Positions 14,816-24,391 of a stretch of DNA of 64,000 bases are shown here, piece by piece; position 1 is the stretch's first letter; each line of letters opens with the position of its first letter. Source of the stretch: Cellulophaga sp. 20_2_10 (GTDB lineage: Bacteria; Bacteroidota; Bacteroidia; Flavobacteriales; Flavobacteriaceae); contig NZ_JAMCOJ010000005.1 in the NCBI RefSeq assembly GCF_023476645.1, positions 287,730-351,729 of the forward strand. The letters are read 5' to 3'. A program made the translations under genes and the position numbers. The notes under the pieces were generated by a model, which was not told the DNA's origin, searched no databases, and saw only the letters and a program-made list of their open reading frames with translations.

Positions 14816-15808
14816 TTAAGAAAACTGAAAATCTCCAAACTTATCTAAAACAGCGTCGAATGCAGCAAAAACATCTGGAGACTCATCACTAGTAACCATT
14901 TTCATGCGATATTCTTTAAAATCTGGAATACCTTTAAAATAGTTTGTATAATGCCTACGGGTTTCAAAAACACCTAACTTTTCACCTTTCCAGTCAATTG
15001 CCATTTGTAAATGCCTACGAGCTGCCTCTACACGTTCTTGCATTGTTGGTGGTGCTTTGTGTTCTCCGGTTTCTATAAAATGTTTAACCTCGTTAAAGAA
15101 CCAAGGGTAACCAATGCTTGCTCTACCAATCATAGCGCCATCTAAACCATACTCGTCTCGCATTTTTACCGCTGCTTCTGGTGTATTTACATCGCCATTA
15201 CCAAAAACAGGAATATGCATACGTTGGTTGTTTTTAACTTGAGCAATTGGCGCCCAATCTGCATCGCCTTTATACATTTGCACACGCGTTCTACCGTGTA
15301 TAGCTATTGCTGCACAACCTACGTCTTGCAAGCGCTCTGCAACCTCAACAATTTTAATAGAATCAGTATCCCACCCTAAACGGGTTTTTACTGTAATTGG
15401 CAAGTTGGTATGTTTTACCATAGCATCGGTTAGCTTAACCATTAGGTCTATATCTTTTAAAATACCTGCTCCTGCACCTTTACTTACTACCTTTTTTACG
15501 GGACAGCCAAAATTAATGTCTATAATATCTGGATTAGACTTTTCTACAATCTCTACAGATCGTAACATAGAATCTAAATTTGCTCCAAAAATTTGTATCC
15601 CTACTGGTCGTTCTTTTTCATAAATATCTAATTTCATAACGCTTTTTGCAGCATCACGAATTAAACCTTCTGATGATATAAACTCTGTATACACCACATC
15701 TGCTCCCTGTTCTTTGCATAACGCTCTAAACGGTGGGTCGCTTACATCTTCCATTGGTGCTAACAACAACGGAAAATCTGGTAACTGTATGTCTCCTATT
15801 TTTGGCAT
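14816..15808 (-). CDS. dusB: tRNA-dihydrouridine synthase (DusB family)
   Basis: This FMN-dependent enzyme reduces specific uridines in the tRNA D-loop. The 330-aa protein has an N-terminal TIM barrel with LLLAPMEDVSDPPFR, the VDINFGCPVKKVVSKGAG motif containing the catalytic cysteine, the KTRLGWD strand, IHGRTRVQMYKGDADW and the phosphate-binding GNGDV and GAMIGRASIGYPW motifs, followed by a C-terminal helical domain. All family hallmarks are intact. It stands alone on the minus strand, convergent with the permease gene. Confidence 0.96.
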   Translation of the reverse strand: MPKIGDIQLPDFPLLLAPMEDVSDPPFRALCKEQGADVVYTEFISSEGLIRDAAKSVMKLDIYEKERPVGIQIFGANLDSMLRSVEIVEKSNPDIIDINFGCPVKKVVSKGAGAGILKDIDLMVKLTDAMVKHTNLPITVKTRLGWDTDSIKIVEVAERLQDVGCAAIAIHGRTRVQMYKGDADWAPIAQVKNNQRMHIPVFGNGDVNTPEAAVKMRDEYGLDGAMIGRASIGYPWFFNEVKHFIETGEHKAPPTMQERVEAARRHLQMAIDWKGEKLGVFETRRHYTNYFKGIPDFKEYRMKMVTSDESPDVFAAFDAVLDKFGDFQFS

Positions 15809-15935
15809 TCGGCAAATTTACAACATATCCGCTATCTAAAAAACAGAAAAGATTCTATCTTAAGGCAATACCCATAGAAATTAGTAACTCTACGTATTTA
15901 GGAGTCTATGCCATTGGTAGTTTTTAAGCATAAAA

Positions 15936-15967
15936 AAAGCGGAAATCCAATTAAGGAATTCCGCTTT
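15936..15967 (-). terminator. Terminator of the OmpA-family lipoprotein gene
   Basis: AAAGCGGAA 15936-15944 pairs with TTCCGCTTT 15959-15967. On the minus strand it is followed by a run of T. It lies about 30 bp after the stop of the lipoprotein gene. Confidence 0.8.
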
Positions 15968-15998
15968 AACAATTTATAGTTGTTAGCTAGTGTATTGC

Positions 15999-16829
15999 TT
16001 ATTCGTTAGAAGCCATTAATGCAAAAAACTTATCTATATTAGGTAAGATTACAATACGTGTTCTTCTGTTTTTAGCTCTGTCTTCTTTAGAATCGTTAGA
16101 TGCTAAAGGCTTATAGCTACTTCTACCAGATGCAATTAATTTCTCTGGTGCTACATTATATTTAGTTTGTAATTTACGTACAATAGATGTTGCTCTTAAC
16201 ACACTTAAGTCCCAGTTATCTGTTACTTTAGGAGTACTAATAGATCTTGCATCTGTATGCCCTTCTACCATAACTTCAATGCTAGGCTCAGAGTTAATAA
16301 CGTCTGCTAATTTTTGTAAAATAGCATCTGCCTTGTTGCTTACATTGTAACTAGCAGTGTTAAATAATAATTTATCAGAAATAGAAATCATTACAACAGT
16401 ATCGTCAATATCAATTGCGATATCATCATCTTCATTTAAACTATTTGAACCAATAGATTTCTTTAGGTTATGAGATAATGCTAAGTTCATAGAATCTTTA
16501 AGTGTTTTAGCACCCATTAATTGTTCTGGACTAACGTTCTTTAATGTCTCACGCATTTTAGCTTTAACATTGTTAGATATAACTGCACCATCTGCAGAAA
16601 TTAATTTTGCATCGTTATCTTCTGTTAAAGCAGTAATTTTAGAGTTGTAATCTGAAACTCTTGCTTCAATCTTAGCAAATTTTGCTTCTAATTCTTCTTT
16701 TTCTACAGCAGTCTTGGTTAGTTGACTTTTAGTTTCACCGTGAGCTTGTTGTAATTCTACATATTTCTTTTTAGAAACACATGATCCCAATAAAACTACT
16801 GCGGCTAATGCTAATGATATCTTCTTCAT
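15999..16829 (-). CDS. OmpA-family peptidoglycan-associated lipoprotein
   Basis: The 276-aa protein has a lipoprotein signal (MKKISLALAAVVLLGSC, lipidated Cys17), a coiled-coil stretch (about 20-75), a middle region with a KAKMRETLKNVSPEQLMG segment, and a C-terminal OmpA/MotB domain (about 145-265) with VMVEGHTDARS and the NRRTRIVILP signature. It would anchor the outer membrane to peptidoglycan. It is monocistronic with its own terminator and is divergent from lepA. Confidence 0.92.
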   Translation of the reverse strand: MKKISLALAAVVLLGSCVSKKKYVELQQAHGETKSQLTKTAVEKEELEAKFAKIEARVSDYNSKITALTEDNDAKLISADGAVISNNVKAKMRETLKNVSPEQLMGAKTLKDSMNLALSHNLKKSIGSNSLNEDDDIAIDIDDTVVMISISDKLLFNTASYNVSNKADAILQKLADVINSEPSIEVMVEGHTDARSISTPKVTDNWDLSVLRATSIVRKLQTKYNVAPEKLIASGRSSYKPLASNDSKEDRAKNRRTRIVILPNIDKFFALMASNE

Positions 16830-17137
16830 AATTTTAAGTTTTGTTTTGTTCTGCTATAGATACGAGCAGAAGCTTAAAATAGATTTTTTATAATCAAAAA
16901 TTACACACTACACACTAATTATCAAATAGATAACACTTAAAAAAAATAAGAAAAAGAACATCGAAAACATCACTTTTAACCTATTTTCAGTGTACTAAAG
17001 AAGAAAAAGCAACTCATAAAAGGTGCAAGAACACTTGTCTTGTTCATTTTCTTTATCTAAATTATGGACCCTTTAAATATTAGACGTTCATAACCTATAA
17101 AATATAAACTATATTTGCAGCTACTTTAGTAATATAT
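16830..17137. promoter_or_regulatory. Divergent promoter region of the OmpA lipoprotein gene and lepA
   Basis: This 308-bp gap has no ORF of interest. A TATATTTG box (TAnnTTTG) at 17110-17117 lies 20 bp before the lepA ATG and is its likely -7 element. The OmpA-side promoter is not obvious. The rest is AT-rich without clear repeats. Confidence 0.6.
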
Positions 17138-18934
17138 ATGAAGAACATTCGAAATTTTTGCATTATTGCACACATAGATCACGGAAAAAGTACATTAGCA
17201 GATAGGCTTTTAGACTTTACAGGCTCTGTGACAGATCGTGAAAAACAAGATCAACTTTTAGATAGTATGGATTTGGAGCGAGAACGTGGTATTACCATAA
17301 AATCGCACGCCATACAAATGGATTTTGAATACAAAGGAGAACAATATATTCTAAATTTAATTGATACTCCTGGCCACGTAGATTTTAGCTACGAGGTGTC
17401 TAGATCTATTGCTGCTTGTGAAGGTGCTTTATTAATTGTAGATGCTGCGCAAAGTATACAAGCGCAAACAATATCTAACCTATATCTTGCTTTAGAAAAC
17501 GATTTAGAAATAATACCAGTACTTAATAAGGTAGATTTACCTAGTGCAAACCCAGAAGAAGTAACAGATGATATTGTTGAGCTTTTAGGTTGCAAACCAG
17601 AAGACATTATACATGCTAGTGGTAAAACTGGCTTTGGTGTAGATAATATACTATCTGCAGTTATAGAGCGTATACCAGCACCAGTTGGTAACGTAGATGA
17701 ACCATTACAAGCATTAGTGTTTGACTCTGTTTATAACCCTTTTAGAGGTGTAGAAACATATTTTAGAGTTATTAATGGTGAAATTAAAAAAGGACAAAAA
17801 ATAAAATTTGTAGCAACTGGCAAGAGTTATTTTGCAGATGAAGTTGGTACATTAAAACTGTCACAAGTTATAAAGCAAAGTGTAAAAGCTGGTGATGTTG
17901 GTTACTTAATTACAGGTATTAAAGATGCTCGTGAGGTTAAAGTAGGGGATACTATTACAGATTCTGCAACACCAACAGTAAACCCTATTGCTGGTTTTGA
18001 AGATGTAAAGCCAATGGTATTTGCCGGTATTTACCCTGTAGATACAGATGAGTTTGAAGAATTACGCTCTTCTATGGAGAAATTGCAGTTAAATGATGCT
18101 TCTTTGGTTTTTGCACCAGAAAGTAGTGCTGCTCTTGGTTTTGGTTTTCGTTGTGGTTTCTTAGGAATGCTACACATGGAGATTATACAAGAACGTTTAG
18201 AGCGCGAGTTTAATATGACTGTTATTACAACAGTTCCTAACGTTAGTTACCACGCATTTACGCGTAAAGATCCAGATACACCTCTTATTGTTAACAACCC
18301 TACAGATTTACCAGATCCGTCTAGTGTAGACCGTGTAGAAGAACCATATATTAAAGCTACTATTATTACAAAATCTGATTTTGTAGGTAATGTTATGTCT
18401 TTATGTATAGAGAAGCGTGGACAAATTACAAATCAGAATTACTTAACACCTGAACGTGTAGAGCTATCTTTTGATATGCCACTTGCAGAGATTGTTTTTG
18501 ATTTTTATGATAGATTAAAAACAGTATCTAAAGGATATGCTTCTTTTGATTATACGCCTATTGGTATGCGTGTATCTAAATTAGTGCGTGTAGATATTTT
18601 ATTAAACGCACAACCGGTTGATGCTTTATCTGCCCTTATTCATGCAGACAATGCAGTGCATATTGGTAAAAAGATGTGCGAGAAGTTAAAAGAACTTATT
18701 CCAAGACAACAGTTTGATATTCCTATACAGGCTGCAATTGGAGCTAAAATTATCTCTAGAGAAACAACTAAGGCTTTACGTAAAGATGTTACCGCTAAAT
18801 GTTATGGTGGTGATATTTCTAGAAAACGTAAACTTTTAGAGAAACAGAAAAAAGGTAAAAAACGTATGCGCCAAGTTGGTAACGTAGAAGTACCACAAGA
18901 AGCATTTATGGCTGTATTAAAGCTTAACGATTAA
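17138..18934 (+). CDS. lepA: Elongation factor 4 (LepA)
   Basis: LepA is a ribosome-associated GTPase that acts in translation under stress and in 30S biogenesis. The 598-aa protein has all G motifs: G1 AHIDHGKST (about 11-19), G2 RGITIK, G3 DTPGHVDF and G4 NKVD. EF-G-like domains II, III and V and the LepA-specific C-terminal domain ending [22 protein letters not shown] follow. Length is exactly typical. Confidence 0.98.
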   Translation: MKNIRNFCIIAHIDHGKSTLADRLLDFTGSVTDREKQDQLLDSMDLERERGITIKSHAIQMDFEYKGEQYILNLIDTPGHVDFSYEVSRSIAACEGALLIVDAAQSIQAQTISNLYLALENDLEIIPVLNKVDLPSANPEEVTDDIVELLGCKPEDIIHASGKTGFGVDNILSAVIERIPAPVGNVDEPLQALVFDSVYNPFRGVETYFRVINGEIKKGQKIKFVATGKSYFADEVGTLKLSQVIKQSVKAGDVGYLITGIKDAREVKVGDTITDSATPTVNPIAGFEDVKPMVFAGIYPVDTDEFEELRSSMEKLQLNDASLVFAPESSAALGFGFRCGFLGMLHMEIIQERLEREFNMTVITTVPNVSYHAFTRKDPDTPLIVNNPTDLPDPSSVDRVEEPYIKATIITKSDFVGNVMSLCIEKRGQITNQNYLTPERVELSFDMPLAEIVFDFYDRLKTVSKGYASFDYTPIGMRVSKLVRVDILLNAQPVDALSALIHADNAVHIGKKMCEKLKELIPRQQFDIPIQAAIGAKIISRETTKALRKDVTAKCYGGDISRKRKLLEKQKKGKKRMRQVGNVEVPQEAFMAVLKLND

Positions 18935-18970
18935 TTCTATTACAACGTAATTTGAATTTTTAGATATAAA

Positions 18971-19001
18971 AAAAACCTTCATTTAAAAAATGAAGGTTTT
19001 T
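18971..19001. terminator. Bidirectional terminator downstream of lepA
   Basis: AAAAACCTTCAT 18971-18982 pairs perfectly with ATGAAGGTTTTT 18990-19001, and T-rich exits are present on both sides. It separates lepA from the convergent lipoprotein gene. Confidence 0.9.
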
Positions 19002-19102
19002 TGTTTTTAGTACAAACCGTATTCTATACAGCTTTGCTATAACCTTTACTCTATACCATAAATACGGTTTTGTTCTACCGCCTTTAAAATTAAAGCACAA
19101 AA

Positions 19103-19138
19103 AAACCGCCTTAAACATACCACTGTCTAAGACGGTTT
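19103..19138 (-). terminator. Terminator of the 306-aa lipoprotein gene
   Basis: On the minus strand a 14-bp stem (arms 19125-19138 and 19103-19116, with two G-U pairs) and an 8-nt loop are followed by a run of seven T. It lies 30 bp beyond the stop codon at 19168. Confidence 0.85.
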
Positions 19139-19167
19139 TACAACTAATAACCAACCTAAAAATTCTT

Positions 19168-20088
19168 CTATTTTATTCGTTGTCTCTTCACTGTTTTTAC
19201 AGCGTTTGTAGACTTCGTTCTTTTTTTATCTGTTACAGAGGCATCACCTTTTAAGTACTCTCTGTATCCTACTCCTGTAAACTCATAAACCGTGCCAGAG
19301 TTTGGATGGTACAATTCTATTGTTCTATCATTTATTACATAAAACTCAAAATAATCATCTCCTAAATAATCATAATCCAGCTCTAATAATTTTAGAGTTT
19401 CATCTCCATGAACATCAAACACTTTATAATCACCTTCGTAATCCCAAGTTACGTTGTTAGGGCGTGTACCATTGTTATCTATAGAAGACCTAAATATATC
19501 TGCATCTCTATCTGTAAAAAACTGTAAAAAATTCTCTTCATCAAAATTGTTTATAGCCCCCTGTTCACTTGTGTATGTTTTTTCCCAAGCATTGTATTCT
19601 TGTAAAAAGTACTTTAGGTTATCATAAAAAACATAATCATAATCAAACGTGTTTTGTCTGTATCCCTTTAAGTAGTAAGACGTGTTTGTTGCAACATCTA
19701 ACAACTCTAATGTATTACTGTTAACAACATACACCTCTAAAGGCCATCTACCATCTACAGCATGGTTAATACGTATACCATCATTAAAAACATCGTAGTT
19801 GCCAACATCTATACCATAACCATTACCTGTTTTACCAATACCAACAATATTATTATTAGCAAACAAACGGCCATTATTAAATGTTATAGTAAATGCACGT
19901 TGTAAAAAAGGCACTTCTCCGCTTCCTTGGGTAGCATTAATATCTACATACCAAAGATCATATTTATGAATAGCGTTTTCCACAGAAATTCCTGGGGCTA
20001 TATAACCGTCATCAATTATAATCTCTGAGTAGCAAGATGAAACTAAAGTTCCCAATAGCAGTAATCCAAATAGTAGTTTTGTTCTCAT
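19168..20088 (-). CDS. Lipoprotein of unknown function, 306 aa
   Basis: I choose the ATG at 20086-20088, which begins a clean lipoprotein signal (MRTKLLFGLLLLGTLVSSC, lipid Cys19). A longer frame to 20163 would bury it. The mature protein is acidic and aromatic-rich (Y/D/N), with two similar-looking halves: each contains an FTITFNNGRLFANN-like or TWDYEGDYKVFDV-like beta segment and ends in a YYLKGYR/YEFTGVGYREYL motif, suggesting an internal duplication of a beta-rich domain. The C-terminal 25 residues are highly basic. It is monocistronic. No family is confidently recognised, and surface exposure is inference. Confidence 0.8.
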   Translation of the reverse strand: MRTKLLFGLLLLGTLVSSCYSEIIIDDGYIAPGISVENAIHKYDLWYVDINATQGSGEVPFLQRAFTITFNNGRLFANNNIVGIGKTGNGYGIDVGNYDVFNDGIRINHAVDGRWPLEVYVVNSNTLELLDVATNTSYYLKGYRQNTFDYDYVFYDNLKYFLQEYNAWEKTYTSEQGAINNFDEENFLQFFTDRDADIFRSSIDNNGTRPNNVTWDYEGDYKVFDVHGDETLKLLELDYDYLGDDYFEFYVINDRTIELYHPNSGTVYEFTGVGYREYLKGDASVTDKKRTKSTNAVKTVKRQRIK

Positions 20089-20322
20089 AATAAAAATGTA
20101 TTGGTTCTGTTTACTCCAAGACAAAGGTTGTGCCAAAAAATACAACCTCTTGATTATCAACAATTAGAAAAACAAAAAACAACTTCCTTTATTTCTTTTT
20201 TATAGGTCGATGTTTAAAAAAAACATAAATAATCTGAAAAACACACTGATACTAGCGCATACATTTTTTATTAATTTGATAATCTACAGGCTCTAAATTT
20301 CCGCTATCATCAAAATTTTATC

Positions 20323-20330
20323 TACTTTTG
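20323..20330 (+). promoter_or_regulatory. TAnnTTTG -7 box of gpsA
   Basis: TACTTTTG lies 18 bp before the gpsA ATG and matches the Bacteroidota -7 consensus exactly. Confidence 0.65.
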
Positions 20331-20348
20331 ATTTACTAAATCAATTTT

Positions 20349-21350
20349 ATGAAAAATACTACAAAATTCGCTGTTTTAGGTGGTGGTAGCTGGGCTACTG
20401 CAATTGTAAAAATGCTTACCGAAAACGTAAGCACAGTAAATTGGTATATGCGTAACACAGATGCCATTGCGCATATTAAAGAGCACAGTCACAACCCTAA
20501 TTATATAAGTGCGGTAGAGTTTAATGTAGACCAGTTAGCGCTTACATCGGACATAAACACTGCTATTTCTAATGCCGATGTTGTAATTTTTGCAATTCCG
20601 TCTGCATTTTTAGTAAAAGAATTAGAAAAATTAACCGTTTCTTTAGAGGGTAAAATTATATTTTCTGCTATTAAAGGTATTGTACCAGAAACCGGATTAA
20701 TAGTAGGTGAACATTTTAACCAGACCTACAATGTACCATTAGATAATATAGGTGTTATTGCCGGTCCATGTCATGCAGAAGAGGTTGCTTTAGAGCGTTT
20801 ATCTTATCTAACAATTGCTTGTGCAGATGAGGAAAAAGCAAAATTGGTTGCTAAAAATTTAAGTAGCGATTACATAAAAACAAAAACGTCTGATGATATT
20901 ATTGGTACAGAATACGCTGCAGTATTAAAAAATATTTACGCTATTGCTGCTGGTATGGCTCACGGTTTAGGTTACGGAGATAACTTTCAGAGTGTATTAA
21001 TGAGCAATGCTATTAGGGAAATGAAACGTTTTATTAAACGTGTACATCATATGAAACGTAACATAAACAACTCGGCTTACTTAGGCGATTTACTTGTTAC
21101 AGGATACTCTGTTTTTAGTAGAAATAGAATGTTTGGTAATATGATTGGTAAAGGATACACCGTTAAAAGTGCCATGATGGAAATGAGTATGGTTGCAGAA
21201 GGTTATTATGCTACTAAAAGCGCCCATTTAATTAATGAAAAATATACTAAAAAGTCTAAAACACCAATTATAGATGCTGTTTATGCTATTTTGTATGATG
21301 GTAAAAATCCTAAAAAAGTGTTTCATAATTTAACTGAAAAATTAGACTAA
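20349..21350 (+). CDS. gpsA: NAD(P)H-dependent glycerol-3-phosphate dehydrogenase
   Basis: GpsA reduces dihydroxyacetone phosphate to sn-glycerol-3-phosphate for phospholipid synthesis. The 333-aa protein has the N-terminal Rossmann motif FAVLGGGSWATAIVKML (about 8-24), IFAIPSAFL, GVIAGPCHAEEV and the C-terminal helical domain containing EYAAVLKNIYAIAAG with the catalytic lysine, and GDLLVTGYSVFSRNRMFG. Length and motif order are typical. Confidence 0.96.
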   Translation: MKNTTKFAVLGGGSWATAIVKMLTENVSTVNWYMRNTDAIAHIKEHSHNPNYISAVEFNVDQLALTSDINTAISNADVVIFAIPSAFLVKELEKLTVSLEGKIIFSAIKGIVPETGLIVGEHFNQTYNVPLDNIGVIAGPCHAEEVALERLSYLTIACADEEKAKLVAKNLSSDYIKTKTSDDIIGTEYAAVLKNIYAIAAGMAHGLGYGDNFQSVLMSNAIREMKRFIKRVHHMKRNINNSAYLGDLLVTGYSVFSRNRMFGNMIGKGYTVKSAMMEMSMVAEGYYATKSAHLINEKYTKKSKTPIIDAVYAILYDGKNPKKVFHNLTEKLD

Positions 21351-21379
21351 AACACAACATTAGAATACCTATTAGTAAT

Positions 21380-21428
21380 AGCTTGTTTTTAAAGTGATCT
21401 TGTAATTGCTCTAAAAACAAGCTTTTTC
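21380..21428 (+). terminator. Terminator after gpsA
   Basis: AGCTTGTTTTTA 21380-21391 pairs perfectly with TAAAAACAAGCT 21412-21423 and is followed by T5 on the plus strand. Confidence 0.85.
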
Positions 21429-21527
21429 ATTGGGCTATTAACAAAAACAACATAAATTGTAAAAAATTATAGTTTAACTACGTTTACACCTTTACAATTC
21501 CAACAAACTACTAAATAACCTAGACCA

Positions 21528-22127
21528 ATGAAAAGCTTTAAATCTGTACTCTATAGAATAGTACTACTAATAGTATTCTCTCTTTTAGCAAAATCCTGTG
21601 TCACAGATTACGTATACAAAGGTGACAAGGACAAAATAGAACAGCGCCAACAAATGTTAGACGATAACACTTTTGTTATAGCAGATTTGTCTAGTGAATA
21701 CACAGAAACAACAGTTGCTAGAGTTGTAAAAACATACAAGTTTAATTATTCTTTTACAGTAGATAACCGTTTTTATACAGATGAGATTTCTTTAACCGAA
21801 TTGCCAAGCTTTCCTAAGCTAAAACTGTATTATCTAAAAGACGATCCTAATGTAATCTCTAAAGACCCACAAGGCGAAATTGCATCAGAGAATAAAAAAG
21901 GGGACTCTATAACAGATCTTTTAGTGGGTATTGTTTGGGGAATTTTAGCAGCCTTAATACTATTATCCTTCTTTGGAAAATCTGATAAAAAAGAACAAAA
22001 AATAGCAACACAAACTAAAGAATCAGCAACAACAAATACTACTACAACTGCTGCATCAGAAGAAAAAATAGGCACTAAAGAAGAACGCAAAGCCAAAGAA
22101 GACCCCAATAGGTTTATGCCTAAGTAA
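21528..22127 (+). CDS. Membrane protein with lipoprotein-like N-terminus, 199 aa, unknown
   Basis: The N-terminus (VLYRIVLLIVFSLLAKSC) is a signal or anchor ending in a possible lipobox Cys24. A soluble domain with conserved-looking KTYKFNYSFTVDNRFYTDEISL follows to about residue 125, then a second membrane segment (ITDLLVGIVWGILAALILLSFF, about 127-150) and a Lys/Thr-rich cytoplasmic-like tail. The soluble part reads like DUF3592-type small beta domains, but I am not certain. It heads a co-directional run of small envelope genes, with the RDD gene 12 bp downstream. Confidence 0.75.
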   Translation: MKSFKSVLYRIVLLIVFSLLAKSCVTDYVYKGDKDKIEQRQQMLDDNTFVIADLSSEYTETTVARVVKTYKFNYSFTVDNRFYTDEISLTELPSFPKLKLYYLKDDPNVISKDPQGEIASENKKGDSITDLLVGIVWGILAALILLSFFGKSDKKEQKIATQTKESATTNTTTTAASEEKIGTKEERKAKEDPNRFMPK

Positions 22128-22139
22128 ACTTAAGATAAA

Positions 22140-22721
22140 ATGAAAATTACCAACACTAAGTTTACAGACTTTAATCTAGCATCAGAAGATACTAGAATTG
22201 AGAACTTTTATATAGACTTTATTCTATCTTCTTTAATAGCTGCGCCAATTGCCACTTATTTTTACATAGAGACGGACTCTATACTTTACTTTATAGTACT
22301 ATTTTACAGTTTTAGATGGTTGTATTATATGATTTTTGAAATGACTTGCGGACGTACACCTGGTAAATTTGAAACTAGGAGTATTGTTGTAGATGCTAAA
22401 AAACAAAGACCTCATTTTTTAAGATTAGCAATACGTAATTGGAGCCGATTTTATAGTGTCTTATCTGCCGTTAGTGATGATGAAATTGCATTACATGACA
22501 AACATTCTAAAACCTTTGTCATTGAAGACAAATCATTAAAGAAAATTAATTTTAAAAAAATTGTTTTCCTTCTTTTCTTAGTTGCCAAAGCCCTTTTTTG
22601 GGCAGCTATGCTAAAACTTAAAAATGCTACATCTATCTTTTACATAAGTATGTTATTGTTAACCTTATTTCTAGTAATTTATACCTTAAAATTACTGCTA
22701 TCCAAAAGAAATAAAATCTAA
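22140..22721 (+). CDS. RDD family membrane protein
   Basis: The 193-aa protein matches the RDD family: a first membrane region preceded by RIENFYIDFILSSLIAAP, then IFEMTCGRTPGKFETRSIVVD, RLAIRNWSRFYSVLSA and LHDKHSKTFVI, the usual RDD motif order. Two extra hydrophobic segments near the C-terminus (about 139-185) exceed the classical three-helix layout. RDD proteins are linked to ion transport, but the function here is unknown. It is 12 bp after the preceding gene and probably in its operon. Confidence 0.85.
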   Translation: MKITNTKFTDFNLASEDTRIENFYIDFILSSLIAAPIATYFYIETDSILYFIVLFYSFRWLYYMIFEMTCGRTPGKFETRSIVVDAKKQRPHFLRLAIRNWSRFYSVLSAVSDDEIALHDKHSKTFVIEDKSLKKINFKKIVFLLFLVAKALFWAAMLKLKNATSIFYISMLLLTLFLVIYTLKLLLSKRNKI

Positions 22722-22757
22722 CAGCCAAAATCATCAACTGAAAATCAATAAAAAATT

Positions 22758-23174
22758 ATGGATGAAAAAATAAAATTATTAAAAATTATTCACCTTGCTA
22801 TAACAGCAGGTTCTGCCCTGGCTTATATTTTTATAGGCGATATTTCGGCCTTACAAAACTTTAAAGTACCAGAAATAAATGCAGGTTCTATTATCTTTTT
22901 TGCACTACCTCTTATTGCTGTTTTTGCTAGTACATTTATGTTTAAAAATATGCTAAAACAAGCAAAAGACATTAAGACCTTAGAAGACAAATTTGGCGTG
23001 TACCAAACTGCATCTATAGTACGTTTAGCAATTTTAGAAAGTGCAACTTTTATAATTCTATTTTTAAAACAAGACTTTATGCTTTTTGGACTTTTAATTA
23101 TACTTTATATGGTATTTTTAAGCCCTACTATAGACAAAATGAAAAACGATTTTGAAAGCCTTCGTTTAAAATAA
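22758..23174 (+). CDS. Small four-helix membrane protein, 138 aa
   Basis: Four hydrophobic segments are visible (about 9-28, 42-62, 87-105, 107-125), separated by short basic or acidic loops including KDIKTLEDKFGVYQTASIVRLAILESATF. This resembles small integral membrane proteins widespread in Bacteroidota without known function. It sits 37 bp after the RDD gene and 12 bp before the DUF2314 lipoprotein gene, so it is probably in the same transcription unit. Confidence 0.8.
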   Translation: MDEKIKLLKIIHLAITAGSALAYIFIGDISALQNFKVPEINAGSIIFFALPLIAVFASTFMFKNMLKQAKDIKTLEDKFGVYQTASIVRLAILESATFIILFLKQDFMLFGLLIILYMVFLSPTIDKMKNDFESLRLK

Positions 23175-23185
23175 TACTAATTCTT

Positions 23186-23692
23186 ATGAAAAAAATCGTA
23201 ACTATTACCGCTGTCTTTATTCTTGTAATAAGTTCTTGCAAAGAAACTACATCTTCTAAAATAGAACGTGATGGCGAGCCAGATGTGATGAACGTAGCGA
23301 GTGAAAATGTTGCTATGAACCGAGCTATTGAAGAAGCCAATAGAACTCTATCTAACTTTAAAACTGCCATACAAAGCAATAATAAAAACTACTACGGCTT
23401 TACCCTAAAACAAAAATTTACAGATGCAGATGACAACTCAGAACACATTTGGATACAAAGTATAACCTATAACAATTCTAAATTTAAAGGTGTTGTTGCT
23501 AATAAGCCTTTGTATGAAATTAAAGTACAATTAGGCGATACTATTACCGTAGATGAGTCTAACATTAGTGACTGGATGTATTTTGACAATAAGATTACCA
23601 AAGGTGCATACACTATTAAAGTATTACGAGACCAAATGTCTACAGAAGAACAAAAGGAGTTCGACATACAGAACGGAATGCAATTTGACTAA
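23186..23692 (+). CDS. DUF2314 (YegJ-like) lipoprotein
   Basis: The 168-aa protein has a lipoprotein signal (KIVTITAVFILVISSC, Cys18) and a DUF2314 domain at about 55-160. The domain shows the typical FTDADDNSEHIWIQ, FKGVVANKPL, GDTITVDESNISDWMYFD and GAYTIKVLRDQMS segments. DUF2314 is a domain of unknown function found in YegJ. It lies in the same run of envelope genes. Confidence 0.85.
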   Translation: MKKIVTITAVFILVISSCKETTSSKIERDGEPDVMNVASENVAMNRAIEEANRTLSNFKTAIQSNNKNYYGFTLKQKFTDADDNSEHIWIQSITYNNSKFKGVVANKPLYEIKVQLGDTITVDESNISDWMYFDNKITKGAYTIKVLRDQMSTEEQKEFDIQNGMQFD

Positions 23693-23716
23693 CTAATTAC
23701 CAACCAAATCTACACT

Positions 23717-24295
23717 ATGAAAATAAAACTTATGCTACTTGCCCTAATACTAACAGTTATTGGTTGCAAAACAGAAGAACCCGTAAAAATAGCAAACCTG
23801 TCTAACCTATATGGCGTAGATGGCTTTGTAGACATACCACTTACCATTACAGATACGCAAGAAACAGACAGTTACAATACCTACACTATTAAGGCAATTG
23901 TTAATACAGATACTATTGGTATGCTTGTTAAACTAAAAAAAGGTATTAAAGCAGGTTTTATAAACGGCGAACCTAAAAATATGTTTGTAGACCAAGGCGT
24001 TAGTTTTATTTCTACCGGTGAGCAAAGCAACATGTTGCTAGAGTTTTTAGCTAAAAAATACGAGATTAATAGCAGCAATAACAAACTTAAAGATACACAA
24101 GAATTTACCTGTGCCAACCTTAATACCCAAGACATAGATTACGAGAAAGGCACTGCTAAGTTTAAAATATTTTTAGAGGGCAAGGATGATTATGCTGAGC
24201 TGTTCGTAAATTTTGACTTTGCTAAAAACACCATCAATTTAAACGAAAAAGATAACGAGTACAGAGCGCCTCTGTTGCGTTTGCTTAAAAAATAA
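23717..24295 (+). CDS. Lipoprotein of unknown function, 192 aa
   Basis: A lipobox (LMLLALILTVIGC, Cys17) is followed by a mostly beta, acidic domain. No catalytic motif or known family is evident. It is separated from the DUF2314 gene by 24 bp and closes the co-directional run that began at 21528. The spacing suggests co-expression, and no terminator is obvious before the HipA-like gene. Confidence 0.75.
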   Translation: MKIKLMLLALILTVIGCKTEEPVKIANLSNLYGVDGFVDIPLTITDTQETDSYNTYTIKAIVNTDTIGMLVKLKKGIKAGFINGEPKNMFVDQGVSFISTGEQSNMLLEFLAKKYEINSSNNKLKDTQEFTCANLNTQDIDYEKGTAKFKIFLEGKDDYAELFVNFDFAKNTINLNEKDNEYRAPLLRLLKK

Positions 24296-24391
24296 TACTT
24301 GGTTAAGATCAACCTAAAAAAATAGTAATACAATTGCCATTACTTGTATTTTACTGCAGTTGCAACTTGTAATTTTTAGTACCTTAGTTAT

